Below, in pieces: positions 42,801-52,523 of a stretch of DNA of 64,000 nt (position 1 is its first letter; each line of letters opens with the position of its first letter). A model generated the notes under the pieces. The model saw only the letters and a list, made by a program, of their open reading frames with translations. It did no database searches and was not told the origin of the DNA. The DNA is from Pseudomonas paraversuta (GTDB lineage: Bacteria; Pseudomonadota; Gammaproteobacteria; Pseudomonadales; Pseudomonadaceae): NCBI RefSeq assembly GCF_904063065.1, contig NZ_CAJFCL010000003.1, forward strand, positions 1-64,000, read 5' to 3'. A program made the position numbers and the translations under genes.

Positions 42801-44537
42801 TTATTCATTTTCGCGGGGGAAACCAGACCCTTCCCGCGGCTCTGTACTTTCAAAGCAGCCTTCAAGCAAGTGATAGCGGTTATGCCGCACTTCATCCACC
42901 CGGCGCTGTACGGTTTTTTCTGACAGCCCCAGCATGATCAGGGCATGGGAGGCGAGCATCAGGCTCGACTCCAGCAATTCAGGTACCACTTCAGTTGCCC
43001 CGGCGGCCTTGAGCTCGGCGAGCTTACTGTCGTCGCGGGTTCTGACCAGAATGGGCACGTCCAGGGTAATGAGCCGGGCCTCCTCGAGCACGCTCATGGC
43101 CACGTCCGTGCTATCCACCGCGATAACCAGCAGGCGTGCCCGGTCCAGGCCGATAGCGCGCAGCAAATCACCCCGACGGGCATCGCCGTAGTGCACGCTG
43201 CTGTTTCCTTTGGCCGCTTCCTGAATCCGCTCCGGGTCGTAGTCCAGAGCCACGAAGTGTTTGTTCTCGTTGCGCAGAAAACGCCCGATGGACTGGCCAA
43301 CACGACCGTAACCGCACATCACCACATGGCCATGCAGCTCGGCACTTTGCGCGGCGATTTGTTCCAGCTCGGCTTCTTCATTGGACGTGCGGTGCAGGGC
43401 CGCGGCAATTTTAGGTGCGGCCCGCAGCAGCAGGGGAGTCAGCAGCATCGAACAGAAAGTGGCGGCCAGCAGGTAAGCGGCGATATCTGGCGGGATCAGC
43501 GAGTTGAGTTGCATCTGGGCCATCAGGGCAAAGCAGAACTCACCGCCCTGGGCCAGCGCCAGGCCACTGCGCCAGGCCGTTTCGCCATCGCTGCCGCGCA
43601 GCTTGACCAGGGTCGCGACGACAATGCCTTTGATCAGCATCAAGGCCAGGGTCAGGCCGAGAATCAGAAAGCCGTCGTGAACGAACAGTTGCAGATCGAT
43701 CAGCATGCCGATACTGACGAAGAACAGCCCCAGCAAGATGTCGCGGAATGGCCGGATGTCGGCTTCAATCTGATGCCGGTAGTGGCTTTCCCCCAGCAGC
43801 ATGCCGGCCAGGAAGGCCCCCAGCGCAGGCGACAAACCGAGCAGGTGGGTCAGCCAGGCGGTCAGTAATACGATCACCAGTGCCAGCAGCACGAACAGTT
43901 CGGCCGATCGGGAAGCAGCAACTTCGTGAAACAGGCGCGGCAGCACGAAGCGACTGGCAAACAGCAGGCCAACAAACAAAATAACGGTTTTGCCCAAGGT
44001 GACCGGCAATGCCCAATACCAGGCCTGGTCGCTGCTGCCGGCAAATACCGGTACCAAGGTCAACAACAGCACCGCGACCACATCCTGAAACAGCAGCACG
44101 CCAATGGCGTTTTGCCCGTGGCGACTGAAAATTTCGCCCAGGCTGGTCAGTTCCTTGCTCACGATGGCCGTGGATGACAGAGAGAGGCCTGCGCCCAGCA
44201 AGAATGCTGTGTTGGCGCTCATCCCGAACGCATACAGCAAGCCGCCCAGAGCCGCGGTGCTCACCAGTACCTGCAGGCTGCCCAGGCCAAACACCACGCG
44301 GCGCAACTTGAGCATCTTGGGCAGTGAGAACTCCAGCCCCAGCGAGAACAATAAAAACACCACCCCCAACTCTGCCAGATCAGGCAGGTCCGGGCTGTCA
44401 TTGACCCAGTCCAGTGCCGTCGGGCCCACCAGCAGGCCGACAGATAAATAACCCAGCACGGGGGGTAGTTGCAGGCGCCGGAACAGCGCGATCACCACCA
44501 GGGATGAGGCAAGGATGATTAACAAATTGGCGAACAC
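42801..44537 (-). CDS. Kef/YbaL-type CPA2 cation:proton antiporter
   Basis: 578 residues if started at GTG 44537 (FANLLIILASSL follows), which has AAGGAAG six bases upstream on its strand; ATG 44579 would add 14 residues and has no clear ribosome site. About 12 membrane helices of the CPA2 exchanger fold (GLLVGPTALDW, FLLFSLGLEFSLPKM, FQDVVAVLLLTLVP) precede a TrkA-N NAD-binding domain (HVVMCGYGRVGQSIGRFL..HFVALDYDPERI). The family moves K+ or other monovalent cations out in exchange for H+. No KefG/F ancillary gene is adjacent, so YbaL-like is more likely than glutathione-gated KefB/C. Confidence 0.92.
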   Translation of the reverse strand: MFANLLIILASSLVVIALFRRLQLPPVLGYLSVGLLVGPTALDWVNDSPDLPDLAELGVVFLLFSLGLEFSLPKMLKLRRVVFGLGSLQVLVSTAALGGLLYAFGMSANTAFLLGAGLSLSSTAIVSKELTSLGEIFSRHGQNAIGVLLFQDVVAVLLLTLVPVFAGSSDQAWYWALPVTLGKTVILFVGLLFASRFVLPRLFHEVAASRSAELFVLLALVIVLLTAWLTHLLGLSPALGAFLAGMLLGESHYRHQIEADIRPFRDILLGLFFVSIGMLIDLQLFVHDGFLILGLTLALMLIKGIVVATLVKLRGSDGETAWRSGLALAQGGEFCFALMAQMQLNSLIPPDIAAYLLAATFCSMLLTPLLLRAAPKIAAALHRTSNEEAELEQIAAQSAELHGHVVMCGYGRVGQSIGRFLRNENKHFVALDYDPERIQEAAKGNSSVHYGDARRGDLLRAIGLDRARLLVIAVDSTDVAMSVLEEARLITLDVPILVRTRDDSKLAELKAAGATEVVPELLESSLMLASHALIMLGLSEKTVQRRVDEVRHNRYHLLEGCFESTEPREGSGFPRENE

Positions 44538-44811
44538 GAAAGTCTTCCTTGTCAGTTCGAGTAAAAAAGTCGCGAGCATCCAGCAAACGAGCAGTGCCGG
44601 CGCTGATGTACATCATTCTTTGCTGCCAACCCCGCAAGGGGCCAGGTTCTTTGCCAGTGCTGGTGTAGGGTAGTCGCAAGCAGCGGTATAGAGCGATTGT
44701 ATTCTTCTGCCCGGAGGGGGGCGGCCCGCAAACCCAGCGCGCTAGCAAGCGCCTCGACGTCTTGGGGCAAGGCTCTTAAACTGGACGCTTATTCAAACAA
44801 GGTCATTATTT

Positions 44812-45048
44812 ATGCCTCCCGAATGTCAACTGTTCGGCACCCTTGGCTGCCACTTGTGTGAACTGGCCGAGGCTGAACTGATGCCTTTGGTCGAACATGG
44901 ATTGCTGGTGGAGCTGGTGGATATCGCAGAAAGTGAAGCGCTGTTTGAGGCCTATGGCTTGCGCATTCCGGTACTGCGTCGGGTCGATACGGGCGAAGAG
45001 TTGAGTTGGCCATTTGATACGGCCCAAGTGGTGAATTTTCTCCAATAG
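44812..45048 (+). CDS. Small glutaredoxin-like protein (DUF836)
   Basis: 78 residues. The GTLGCHLCELAEAEL segment carries the redox pair C13-x-x-C16, followed by YGLRIPVLRRVDTGEELSWPF, with the cis-proline position typical of the thioredoxin fold. It is shorter than classical glutaredoxins. The partner is unknown; it is followed by the pseudouridine synthase gene 57 bases away. Confidence 0.87.
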   Translation: MPPECQLFGTLGCHLCELAEAELMPLVEHGLLVELVDIAESEALFEAYGLRIPVLRRVDTGEELSWPFDTAQVVNFLQ

Positions 45049-45105
45049 CCCTGGGCGGTTGCAGTGCGCGATAATCACCGGCTGCATTTACCGTCCGAGT
45101 TATCT

Positions 45106-45996
45106 ATGTCGACCCAGCCTTTCAACGCCGCCGAGCACCAAGCCAGCACTTTGTACCTGCCTGCCGGTAGCTGGCTAACCGTGCTCGATTGTTTGTGCGA
45201 GCACTTTCGCGCCATCAGCCGCGAGCAATGGCTTGATCGCATCGCCCGCGGCCGGGTGCTGGATGCTGACGGTGCGCCGATCAGTGCGCAGTTGCGCTAC
45301 AAGGAAGGTCTGCGCATTCACTACTTTCGCGAAGTGCCCAACGAGACTCCGATCCCGGTGCAGGAAACCATCCTGTATGCCGACGAGCATTTGGTGGTGG
45401 CGGACAAACCGCATTTCCTGCCGGTCACGCCAGCGGGAGAATACGTTGAGCAAACCTTGCTGCGACGCTTGATTCGTACCCTGGGCAATCCGCACCTGGT
45501 CCCGCTGCACCGCATCGACCGGCACACGGCTGGCCTGGTGCTGTTCTCGGCCAATCCAGAAAGCCGGTCTGCTTATCAATCGTTATTTCCCACGCGCAAG
45601 ATCGAAAAACGCTACGAAGCGATTGCCAAAGCCCTGCCTGACCTTGAGTTGCCACTGGTGCACAAAAGCCGGTTGGTGGCGGGCGAGCCGTTTTTCCGCA
45701 TGCAAGAAGGCCCGGGTGCCAGCAACACCGAGACCCGGGTCGAGGTGTGTGAGAAAAACGCCGATTTGTGGCGATATGCGCTGTATCCGGTGACGGGCAA
45801 GAAGCATCAGTTACGGGTGCATATGGCGGCGCTGGGGGCGGGGATATGCAATGACCCGTTCTATCCGGACGTGCTCAAGGATGCACTTGATGACTATGCC
45901 AACCCGTTGAAGTTACTGGCCCACAGCCTGCGTTTCGCTGACCCGTTGACGGGGCAGGAGCGCTACTTTGAAAGCCGGATTCATCTGGACTGGTAA
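45106..45996 (+). CDS. RluA-family RNA pseudouridine synthase
   Basis: 296 residues from ATG 45106. An N-terminal part (YLPAGSWLTVLDCLCEHF...ISREQWLDRIARGRVLDADG) resembles an S4-like lead-in, then the catalytic motif HRIDRHTAGLVLFSANPES with the conserved aspartate in RIDR, KHQLRVHMAALGAGICND and a PFYPDVL end. It isomerises uridine in rRNA or tRNA; the target site cannot be told from sequence. The annotated start avoids a 14-residue upstream extension at 45064. Confidence 0.92.
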   Translation: MSTQPFNAAEHQASTLYLPAGSWLTVLDCLCEHFRAISREQWLDRIARGRVLDADGAPISAQLRYKEGLRIHYFREVPNETPIPVQETILYADEHLVVADKPHFLPVTPAGEYVEQTLLRRLIRTLGNPHLVPLHRIDRHTAGLVLFSANPESRSAYQSLFPTRKIEKRYEAIAKALPDLELPLVHKSRLVAGEPFFRMQEGPGASNTETRVEVCEKNADLWRYALYPVTGKKHQLRVHMAALGAGICNDPFYPDVLKDALDDYANPLKLLAHSLRFADPLTGQERYFESRIHLDW

Positions 45997-46023
45997 ACAT
46001 CCCCCGCAGGCAGCCCCAGAAAC

Positions 46024-46054
46024 AACAAAACCCGCACCAGGCGGGTTTTGTTTT
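46024..46054. terminator. Bidirectional terminator
   Basis: ACAAAACCCGC (46025-46035) pairs with GCGGGTTTTGT (46041-46051) around ACCAG, with A-runs before and T-runs after; it serves the convergent pseudouridine synthase and YgdI/R lipoprotein genes. Confidence 0.92.
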
Positions 46055-46064
46055 GATGCGAGGC

Positions 46065-46286
46065 TTACAACTCTTTAACGGTACGAATCTGGTCTTTGTT
46101 GATGCGGGTTTCTTTACCGTCCAATTGTTTGAACTGGTAGAAGCCTGAATCTTCATCGTACTTTGGCGTGTCGATTGCCTGGATTTCACGACCGTCGTTG
46201 AGCGTGATCACTGTTGGCGAGGCGCAGCCGGCAAGGGCGGCCATGCCAGCAGCGAGCATGAGGGCGGCGAGAGTCCGATGAGTCAT
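46065..46286 (-). CDS. YgdI/YgdR-family lipoprotein
   Basis: 73 residues. Lipoprotein signal MTHRTLAALMLAAGMAALAGC, then the small SH3-like YgdI/YgdR domain: PTVITLNDGREIQAIDTPKYDEDSGFYQFKQLDGKETRINKDQIRTVKEL. Present in many gammaproteobacteria and highly expressed in Pseudomonas; function unknown. Confidence 0.95.
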   Translation of the reverse strand: MTHRTLAALMLAAGMAALAGCASPTVITLNDGREIQAIDTPKYDEDSGFYQFKQLDGKETRINKDQIRTVKEL

Positions 46287-46392
46287 TGTGGTTCTCCAAC
46301 AAATTAAAGTGCTGTTATAGATCTATCTGTCCCTGAGACGTATACAACGTCCGCAAGTTCCCTGGCTAGGGGCACAAGTGCAGCATGCCCGG

Positions 46393-46962
46393 TCAATCCA
46401 GTAGGTCAGGGGTGTTGAAATTGCTAAGCCGGGGGTCATTCTCTGCGCATTGCCAGGCACGGGCATTGAGCTGGAGCATGATTTTACGCGGGCTGCGCTC
46501 TCCCGCGAGCCATGCCTGCTCGAAAGCCTCAGCCAGTGCCGTCGGGATCACACAGAACAGCGGCTCCCAGTGTTCGCCGTGGTGCACCATACAGGGTTGC
46601 TCCGGATATTGGCGGGCGGCGTTGAGCAGGGCGCAGAGCAAGTCACTGTCGACCCTGGGGGCGTCACAGGGCAACACCAGCAGGTGCGAGTGCCGGGCAA
46701 CAGCCAGCCCGGCGCGGATACCCGCCAATGGCCCGGCAAAATCCTCATTGCCGTCACTGACCAGCACGTCTGCATAGTCTGCATACAGTTCGCGGTTGCG
46801 GTTGCAGGAAATGATCAGGTCATCGGTCAGCGGCCGCGCCACGCGCTGGGCGTGGGCGATCAGCGGCAGGCCCTGCCACATGACCAGGCCTTTGTCCTGC
46901 CCGCCCATACGCTGGCCACGGCCCCCCGCCAGCAACAGAATGGAGCATTGAAACTCGCTCAT
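46393..46962 (-). CDS. mobA: Molybdenum cofactor guanylyltransferase
   Basis: 189 residues. The nucleotidyltransferase motif [23 protein letters not shown] is at the start, then [15 protein letters not shown] and a C-terminal NFNTPDLL. MobA joins GMP from GTP to molybdopterin to make the bis-MGD cofactor of DMSO-reductase-family enzymes. Divergent from moaB, whose product acts earlier in the same pathway. Confidence 0.96.
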   Translation of the reverse strand: MSEFQCSILLLAGGRGQRMGGQDKGLVMWQGLPLIAHAQRVARPLTDDLIISCNRNRELYADYADVLVSDGNEDFAGPLAGIRAGLAVARHSHLLVLPCDAPRVDSDLLCALLNAARQYPEQPCMVHHGEHWEPLFCVIPTALAEAFEQAWLAGERSPRKIMLQLNARAWQCAENDPRLSNFNTPDLLD

Positions 46963-47041
46963 GGATGGACTCCGCGCAACCAGGCAAAAGAAGCGCTGTG
47001 ATATAACACCGGGCTGTTTCTCCTACAACTGGACCTCGTCT

Positions 47042-47581
47042 ATGAAAGCCAAGGTTGATGTGCCTTTCGTGCCTTTGAACATCGCTGTTCTGACTGTCAG
47101 TGATACCCGTACTCTCGAAACCGACACCTCGGGCCAGGTCTTTGTCGACCGCCTGAGCGAGGCCGGGCATCAACTGGCGGCCCGGGTGCTGCTTAAGGAT
47201 GACCTGTATAAAATCCGTGCCCAGGTCGCGACCTGGATTGCCGATGACAGCGTGCAAGTGGTGCTGATTACCGGGGGCACCGGTTTTACTGCCCGTGACA
47301 GCACGCCAGAAGCGGTGAGCTGTTTGCTGGACAAGCAAGTCGATGGTTTCGGCGAGTTGTTCCGGCAGATCTCGGTGGCCGATATCGGCACCTCGACCGT
47401 GCAGTCCCGGGCCTTGGCCGGCCTGGCCAATGGCACGCTGGTGTGCTGCCTGCCGGGCTCGACCAACGCAGTGCGCACCGGTTGGGACGGGATTCTGGCC
47501 GAGCAACTGGACTCGCGTCACCGCCCATGTAACTTCGTGGCCCATTTAAAGCAGGCGCCGGCCTGTGAAACCCGTGGATAA
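47042..47581 (+). CDS. moaB: Molybdenum cofactor protein MoaB
   Basis: 179 residues. MoCF-binding fold with VPLNIAVLTVSDTRTLETDTSGQ, VVLITGGTGFTARDSTPEAVSCLLDKQVDGFGELFRQIS and LPGSTNAVRTGWDGIL. It adenylylates or binds molybdopterin before Mo insertion. The next gene, moeA, begins inside its last codons. Confidence 0.95.
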   Translation: MKAKVDVPFVPLNIAVLTVSDTRTLETDTSGQVFVDRLSEAGHQLAARVLLKDDLYKIRAQVATWIADDSVQVVLITGGTGFTARDSTPEAVSCLLDKQVDGFGELFRQISVADIGTSTVQSRALAGLANGTLVCCLPGSTNAVRTGWDGILAEQLDSRHRPCNFVAHLKQAPACETRG

Positions 47582-48791
47582 GCCGGGTCGCACCGGCGAG
47601 CTGATGCCCGTCGAAATCGCCCTGGCGCGATTGCTGGCGTTGGCCGAAGCAGCTCCAATTCGCGACACTGAATCGCTCGCGCTAGCGGCCTGCGAAGGCC
47701 GGGTGCTGGCCCGGGATCTGATCTCCACCCTCGATCTGCCGCCATGGCCCAACAGTGCCATGGACGGTTACGCGCTGAACCTGGCCGACTGGTCCGGCAT
47801 GCCGCTGCCGGTCAGCCAGCGAATTTTTGCCGGTCAGGCCCCCGAACCTTTGGCGGCGGGTACCTGTGCGCGGATCTTCACCGGTGCACCCGTGCCCGCA
47901 GGTGCCGATTGCGTCGAAATGCAGGAAAACGCTCAGGTCCAGGCTGATGGCCGGGTAGTGTTCACTGAAGCTTTGCACGCGGGTCAGAATATTCGCCCCC
48001 AGGGGCAGGAAACCACTGTCGGGGAGACCGTGCTTGCCGCGGGCACCCGTTTGGGCCCGATCGAACAGGGGCTGGCGGCGTCTTTGGGGTGTGCCGCGCT
48101 GGATGTGATCAGGCGGGTCAGGGTTGCGGTGTTGTCCACCGGCGATGAACTGATCGAGCCGGGCCAGGCATTGGGCCCGGGGCAAATCTACAACAGCAAT
48201 CGCGTATTGCTGTGCAGCTGGCTGACGCGCCTGGGGTGTGAAGTGGTCGATGCCGGGATCTTGCCCGACGACTTGCCGGCAACCCGTCAGCGCCTGGAAG
48301 AGCTGGGGGCGGTGGACCTGATTCTGTCCACCGGAGGCGTATCCGTCGGCGAGGCTGACTTCCTGGGTATTGCGCTGCGCGAAGAAGGTGAACTGGCGTT
48401 GTGGAAGCTGGCAATCAAGCCGGGGAAGCCTCTGACCTGCGGGCATTTTCGGGGTGTACCGGTGATTGGCCTGCCGGGCAATCCGGCATCGACCCTGGTG
48501 ACCTTTGCACTGCTGGCGCGGCCTTACATCCTGCGCCGCCAAGGCGTACAGGCCGTCGAGCCGTTAAAGTTCCAGGTGCCGGCCGGGTTCGTCTGGCCCA
48601 AGGCGGGTAATCGCCGTGAGTACCTGCGTGGCCGGCTGGAGCAGGGGCGGGCGGTGATCTACAAAAACCAGAGTTCGGGTGTTTTGCGCAGTGCAGCCTG
48701 GGCCGAAGGGCTGGTGGAAGTGCTTGAAGGGCGAACCCTGGTTGAAGGTGACCTGGCAGGCTTCATCCCGTTAAGCGAAGTGTTGGGTTAA
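47565..48791 (+). CDS. moeA: Molybdopterin molybdotransferase
   Basis: 408 residues from GTG 47565, overlapping moaB by 17 bases; ATG 47604 is a possible shorter start. MoeA domains in order: N-terminal DLPPWPNSAMDGYAL, TGAPVPAGADCVEMQE, RVAVLSTGDELIEPG, STGGVSVGEADFL, GLPGNPASTLVTF and the C-terminal beta barrel. It inserts molybdate into adenylylated molybdopterin. Forms an operon with moaB. Confidence 0.96.
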   Translation: MKPVDKPGRTGELMPVEIALARLLALAEAAPIRDTESLALAACEGRVLARDLISTLDLPPWPNSAMDGYALNLADWSGMPLPVSQRIFAGQAPEPLAAGTCARIFTGAPVPAGADCVEMQENAQVQADGRVVFTEALHAGQNIRPQGQETTVGETVLAAGTRLGPIEQGLAASLGCAALDVIRRVRVAVLSTGDELIEPGQALGPGQIYNSNRVLLCSWLTRLGCEVVDAGILPDDLPATRQRLEELGAVDLILSTGGVSVGEADFLGIALREEGELALWKLAIKPGKPLTCGHFRGVPVIGLPGNPASTLVTFALLARPYILRRQGVQAVEPLKFQVPAGFVWPKAGNRREYLRGRLEQGRAVIYKNQSSGVLRSAAWAEGLVEVLEGRTLVEGDLAGFIPLSEVLG

Positions 48792-48803
48792 ATCCCCGAA
48801 GAC

Positions 48804-48877
48804 CTGCAGGCGCGAGCTTTTTATCGAGCTCATATTGAGTAGTGAGCTCGGTATTCTTCAGAAGCTTGCTCCTGCAA
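48804..48877. repeat. Degenerate REP pair
   Basis: CTGCAGGCGCGAGCTTTTTATCGAGCTC faces GAGCTCGG...AGAAGCTTGCTCCTGCA; the outer CTGCAGG/CCTGCA and inner GAGCTC copies are kept but the stems carry several mismatches. It lies between the convergent moeA and mannose guanylyltransferase genes. Confidence 0.55.
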
Positions 48878-48882
48878 AACGC

Positions 48883-50331
48883 TTACCGTGCCACAGGCAC
48901 CCGGCCATAAATGTCGCTCAGGCGCACTATGTCGTCTTCCCCCACGTACTCACCGCTCTGCACCTCAATCATCACCAGATCAACCGCCCCGGGGTTGACC
49001 AGGCGGTGGGCTCTGCCAGGTTTGATAAAGGTCGATTCGTTACTGTTGAGCTCAAACTGGCGGTCGCCATTGGTGACCTGGGCGATGCCGCTCACCACAA
49101 TCCAGTGTTCGCTGCGTAGCCGATGCATTTGCAGGGACAGCGCACCTTGCGGTTTGACCACGATACGTTTGATTTTCAGCCCCGGTCCTTCTTCGAGCAC
49201 CGTATAGGTGCCCCAGGGGCGGGTGACGGTGCGGTGCAGGCGATAGGCATCGTGGTCCTGAAGCTTGAGCGCCTGGGCGATGTATTTAACATCCTGGCTA
49301 CGCTTGGCATCAGCGACCAGCAAGGCGTCAGGGGTATCAATGATGATCAGGTCGTTGAGCCCGACCCCGCCGACCAGACGTGTGGGCGAGTTGATATAGC
49401 AGTTGTGCACATCGTGCAGAACGCTTTCACCATTGCACTGGTTGCCGTTGGCATCCGCCGGGCTCAGCTCACGCACCGCCTGCCATGAGCCGATATCGCT
49501 CCAGCCCAATTGACAGGGAACTACCGCCACTTTTGTTGAACGTTCCATCAGCGCGTAGTCGATGGAAATATCGGGTGCCAGGGCGAAGGTGCGACTGTCC
49601 AGCTCAAGGTGCAGATCCTGTTGCCCCTCAAACGCCTGACTGTGTTCAAGGCAGTGGCTCACTGCCGTCAGCACCTGTGGCGCGTACTCCTGGAGTTCAC
49701 GCAGCAGGCTGTCGACCCGCATGCAGAACATGCCGCTATTCCACAGGTGCTGGCCGCCGTCCAGAAATTGCCGGGCCGTGATGGCATCGGGCTTCTCAAC
49801 AAATTGCGCCACCTGGAACCCGTCACCGTTCAGCGCCGGGCCTTTTTCTATATAGCCAAAGCCGGTTTCTGCCTTGCTCGGGCGGATGCCGAAAGTCACC
49901 AGCCAGCCCTGGTCGGCCAATCGCCGTGCGCTGTCGACGGCGTCGGCAAAGGCGGCCAGATCGGTGATCAGGTGGTCGGCCGGCAACACCAGCAGTTGCG
50001 CGTCCTCGCCGTAGCGTCGAGCTACGTGTAATGCGGCAGCAGCAATGGCCGGGGCGGTATTGCGTCCCACGGGCTCAAGAATGAAATCCAGAGCCACGGC
50101 GCCATCGTTCAGTGGGCGATAGTCATCAAGGGTGCGGAAAAACACCTCGCGACTGGTCACCGTCAGCAAGCGGTTGACGTCTGCCAGGCCAGTTGCCCGA
50201 TGGAAGGTCTTTTGCAGCAGGCTCTCGCCGTCGGGCAGGCGCATAAAGGGTTTGGGCATGGACTCACGGGACACTGGCCAAAGCCGGGTGCCAGCGCCTC
50301 CGGCGATGATGCAGGGAATGAGTGTGCTCAT
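48883..50331 (-). CDS. Mannose-1-phosphate guanylyltransferase/mannose-6-phosphate isomerase
   Basis: 482 residues, bifunctional. N-terminal nucleotidyltransferase: IIAGGAGTRLWPVSRESMPKPF, ILEPVGRNTAPAIAAAAL, FVEKPD, WNSGMF. C-terminal cupin isomerase: PWGTYTVLEEGPGLKIKRIVVKPQGALSLQMHRLRSEHWIVVSG with the zinc-binding Gln/His/Glu. Makes GDP-mannose for polysaccharides such as Psl, alginate or A-band LPS. Here it stands alone, so AlgA, PslB and WbpW equivalence cannot be separated; it looks like a free-standing PslB/WbpW-type copy. Confidence 0.94.
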   Translation of the reverse strand: MSTLIPCIIAGGAGTRLWPVSRESMPKPFMRLPDGESLLQKTFHRATGLADVNRLLTVTSREVFFRTLDDYRPLNDGAVALDFILEPVGRNTAPAIAAAALHVARRYGEDAQLLVLPADHLITDLAAFADAVDSARRLADQGWLVTFGIRPSKAETGFGYIEKGPALNGDGFQVAQFVEKPDAITARQFLDGGQHLWNSGMFCMRVDSLLRELQEYAPQVLTAVSHCLEHSQAFEGQQDLHLELDSRTFALAPDISIDYALMERSTKVAVVPCQLGWSDIGSWQAVRELSPADANGNQCNGESVLHDVHNCYINSPTRLVGGVGLNDLIIIDTPDALLVADAKRSQDVKYIAQALKLQDHDAYRLHRTVTRPWGTYTVLEEGPGLKIKRIVVKPQGALSLQMHRLRSEHWIVVSGIAQVTNGDRQFELNSNESTFIKPGRAHRLVNPGAVDLVMIEVQSGEYVGEDDIVRLSDIYGRVPVAR

Positions 50332-50511
50332 TCAGAAGGCCTCTGGCGTCAATGGGCTGCTTTGGGCGGTGGAGTTTGACCGGTTCTGCGCGATTGATCG
50401 ACTGGTTGACGACAATAGTGCGGTATCGGGCAAATAAGTCGTGGCAGCATGGGTCTTTTCGGTTCGGCTGCTGTCCAAAAATTCAGACCGCTTTTGTCGA
50501 GGGAGATAGAG

Positions 50512-51441
50512 ATGAGTGCAGGTAAGGCATTTTTGATTTTGCACGGTAAGCAAGCGCTCAACGAAGACGTGCGGGCTGCGGTGGAGCAACGGCGCGCCAT
50601 GGGCTGGGAGCTGACAGTACGCCTGACATGGGAGGCCGGGGATGCCCAGCGGCTTGTGCACGAGGCTCTGGAGGCGGGCTATGACCAGATCATCGCGGGC
50701 GGTGGCGATGGCACCTTGCGCGATATTTGCGAGGCCCTGGCATTGGCCGATACCGAGGCCGGTCTGGTGCTGTTGCCGTTGGGCACTGCCAATGACTTTG
50801 CCCGGGCTGCCGGTATCCCGCTGCAACCCGATGAAGCCCTGGCCTTGCTGGACGTCCCCGCCCGAGCCATCGATCTGGGGGAGGTGGGTGGCCAGATATT
50901 CTTGAACATGGCCACGGGCGGCTTTGGCAGCCAGGTTACGGCCAATACCTCGGAAGACCTGAAAAAGGTGCTGGGCGGGGCGGCCTATCTGTTTACCGGG
51001 CTGACGCGTTTCACCGAACTGCACGCCGCGTATGCCGAGCTGCAAGGGCCGGACTTTCACTGGCAGGGTAATTTGCTGGCGCTGGGGATCGGCAACGGGC
51101 GCCAGGCCGGTGGCGGGCAGGAGCTGTGCCCACAGGCCCTGGTCGATGACGGTTTGCTGGATATCAGCATTCTGCCTGCACCCCAGGAAGTGGTCAGCAC
51201 CCTGAAAGAGTTGATGGCCGGCGGCTGGAGCCTGGATAACCTGTTTGTCCGGGCGCGTGTGCCCTGGGTTGAAATCAAGGCGGCCGAGGGGCTTTCAATG
51301 AATCTGGATGGCGAGCCGCTGGAGGGTGATGCCATGCGCTTTGAAGTACGCAAGGGCGCGTTGAAGGTGCATTTGCCAGAAAACTCTCCACTGCTCAGCA
51401 CGTCGACCCCAATTGATCCCGCGCAACTGCAGGAGGGATGA
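50512..51441 (+). CDS. yegS: Lipid kinase YegS-type
   Basis: 309 residues from ATG 50512 with GGGAG at 50501; the frame from 50449 is an unlikely extension. Diacylglycerol-kinase catalytic domain: IIAGGGDGTLRDICEAL (ATP-binding), LLPLGTANDFARAAGIPL, MATGGFGSQVTANTSEDLKK, LAVG-like GIGNGRQAGGGQELCPQALVDDGLLDI and LDGEPLEGDAMRF. It phosphorylates a membrane lipid, phosphatidylglycerol in the case of E. coli YegS. Stands alone. Confidence 0.94.
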   Translation: MSAGKAFLILHGKQALNEDVRAAVEQRRAMGWELTVRLTWEAGDAQRLVHEALEAGYDQIIAGGGDGTLRDICEALALADTEAGLVLLPLGTANDFARAAGIPLQPDEALALLDVPARAIDLGEVGGQIFLNMATGGFGSQVTANTSEDLKKVLGGAAYLFTGLTRFTELHAAYAELQGPDFHWQGNLLALGIGNGRQAGGGQELCPQALVDDGLLDISILPAPQEVVSTLKELMAGGWSLDNLFVRARVPWVEIKAAEGLSMNLDGEPLEGDAMRFEVRKGALKVHLPENSPLLSTSTPIDPAQLQEG

Positions 51442-51523
51442 CAGCAGCAACTGCCAGTCATAAAGAATCAGCCAGGCCGGCCGATAACCCCGGGCATCAA
51501 GCCCTTACGCCCAGGAGTTATTC

Positions 51524-52459
51524 ATGGCCGGCATTCTCGACACGGTAGACCAGCGGACTCAGTTAGTGGGTGAAAACCGGCTGGAACTTCTCATGTTTCG
51601 CCTGGCGGGCCGGCAACTGTTCGCGATCAACGTGTTCAAGGTACAAGAAGTCCTCCAACTGCCCAAATTGACCCTCATGCCGCACCGTCACCCTCATGTA
51701 TGCGGTGTGGTCAACCTGCGCGGCAAAACCCTGCCGGTGATCGATCTGTCCCGGGCAATCGGTATGCGCCCGGTGGTGCCGGGCCCCGACAGCACGATTA
51801 TCGTCACCGAGTACAACCGTTCAGTTCAGGCGTTCCTGGTGGGCAGCGTGGACCGTATCGTCAATATGAACTGGGAGGCCATTCTGCCGCCGCCGGGCAG
51901 TGCCGGGCGCCAGCATTACCTGACCGCGATCAGCAAAGTCGATGAACAGCTGGTGGAGATTATCGACGTGGAAAAAGTGCTGGCCGAGATCGTCCCGTAC
52001 AACGCTCGGGTCTCGCGCGAAAAACTGGCAGATCCGCTGCTGGAACAGGCCCGTGGCCGTGAAGTGCTGCTGGTGGATGACTCCAGTGTGGCGGTGGCGC
52101 AATTGCGTGAAACGCTGTCGCAGTTGGGGCTCAAAATGCATGTTGCCAGCGATGGCCTCAAGGCCTTGAATATGCTCAAGGCATGGGCGGACACAGGCCA
52201 GGTCATGACGGACAAGTTGCTGATGATTTTTACCGATGCCGAAATGCCGGAAATGGACGGTTATCGCCTGACCACCGAAATTCGTAACGACCCGCGTTTG
52301 CGCAGCCTGTACGTGGTGTTGCACACCTCGTTGTCGGGGAGCTTCAACGAGTCGATGGTGAAGAAGGTCGGCTGCGACAACTTTCTCTCCAAGTTCCAGC
52401 CGGACAAGCTGGTGGATGTGGTGCGTCAACGCTTGATGCTGGAGCAAGTGCCGGCGTAA
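51524..52459 (+). CDS. cheV: Chemotaxis coupling protein CheV
   Basis: 311 residues. CheW-like domain about 20-160 (ELLMFRLAGRQLFAINVFKVQEVL, VCGVVNLRGKTLPVIDLSRAIG) fused to a receiver domain about 175-305 with VLLVDDSSVA and the phosphoacceptor D238 in IFTDAEMPEMDGYR, then VVLHTSLSGSFN and LSKFQPDKL. CheV links receptors to CheA and is itself phosphorylated by CheA. The receptor partner is unknown. Confidence 0.95.
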   Translation: MAGILDTVDQRTQLVGENRLELLMFRLAGRQLFAINVFKVQEVLQLPKLTLMPHRHPHVCGVVNLRGKTLPVIDLSRAIGMRPVVPGPDSTIIVTEYNRSVQAFLVGSVDRIVNMNWEAILPPPGSAGRQHYLTAISKVDEQLVEIIDVEKVLAEIVPYNARVSREKLADPLLEQARGREVLLVDDSSVAVAQLRETLSQLGLKMHVASDGLKALNMLKAWADTGQVMTDKLLMIFTDAEMPEMDGYRLTTEIRNDPRLRSLYVVLHTSLSGSFNESMVKKVGCDNFLSKFQPDKLVDVVRQRLMLEQVPA

Positions 52460-52487
52460 CTTCGGGGGAAAAACTGATTTTTGCTCG

Positions 52488-52493
52488 TATACT
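52488..52493 (+). promoter_or_regulatory. Candidate -10 box before MOSC gene
   Basis: TATACT, 30 bases before the MOSC start. No clear -35 partner (GGGAAA at the expected place). Confidence 0.3.
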
Positions 52494-52523
52494 TTGGCTT
52501 TTTAACTCTCTCGAGGCAGGCCA

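Noticed and set aside
47604..48791. moeA beginning at ATG 47604
   Set aside because: The GTG at 47565 keeps a tight overlap with moaB and a normal MoeA N-terminus; the shorter start remains possible and is mentioned in the gene entry.
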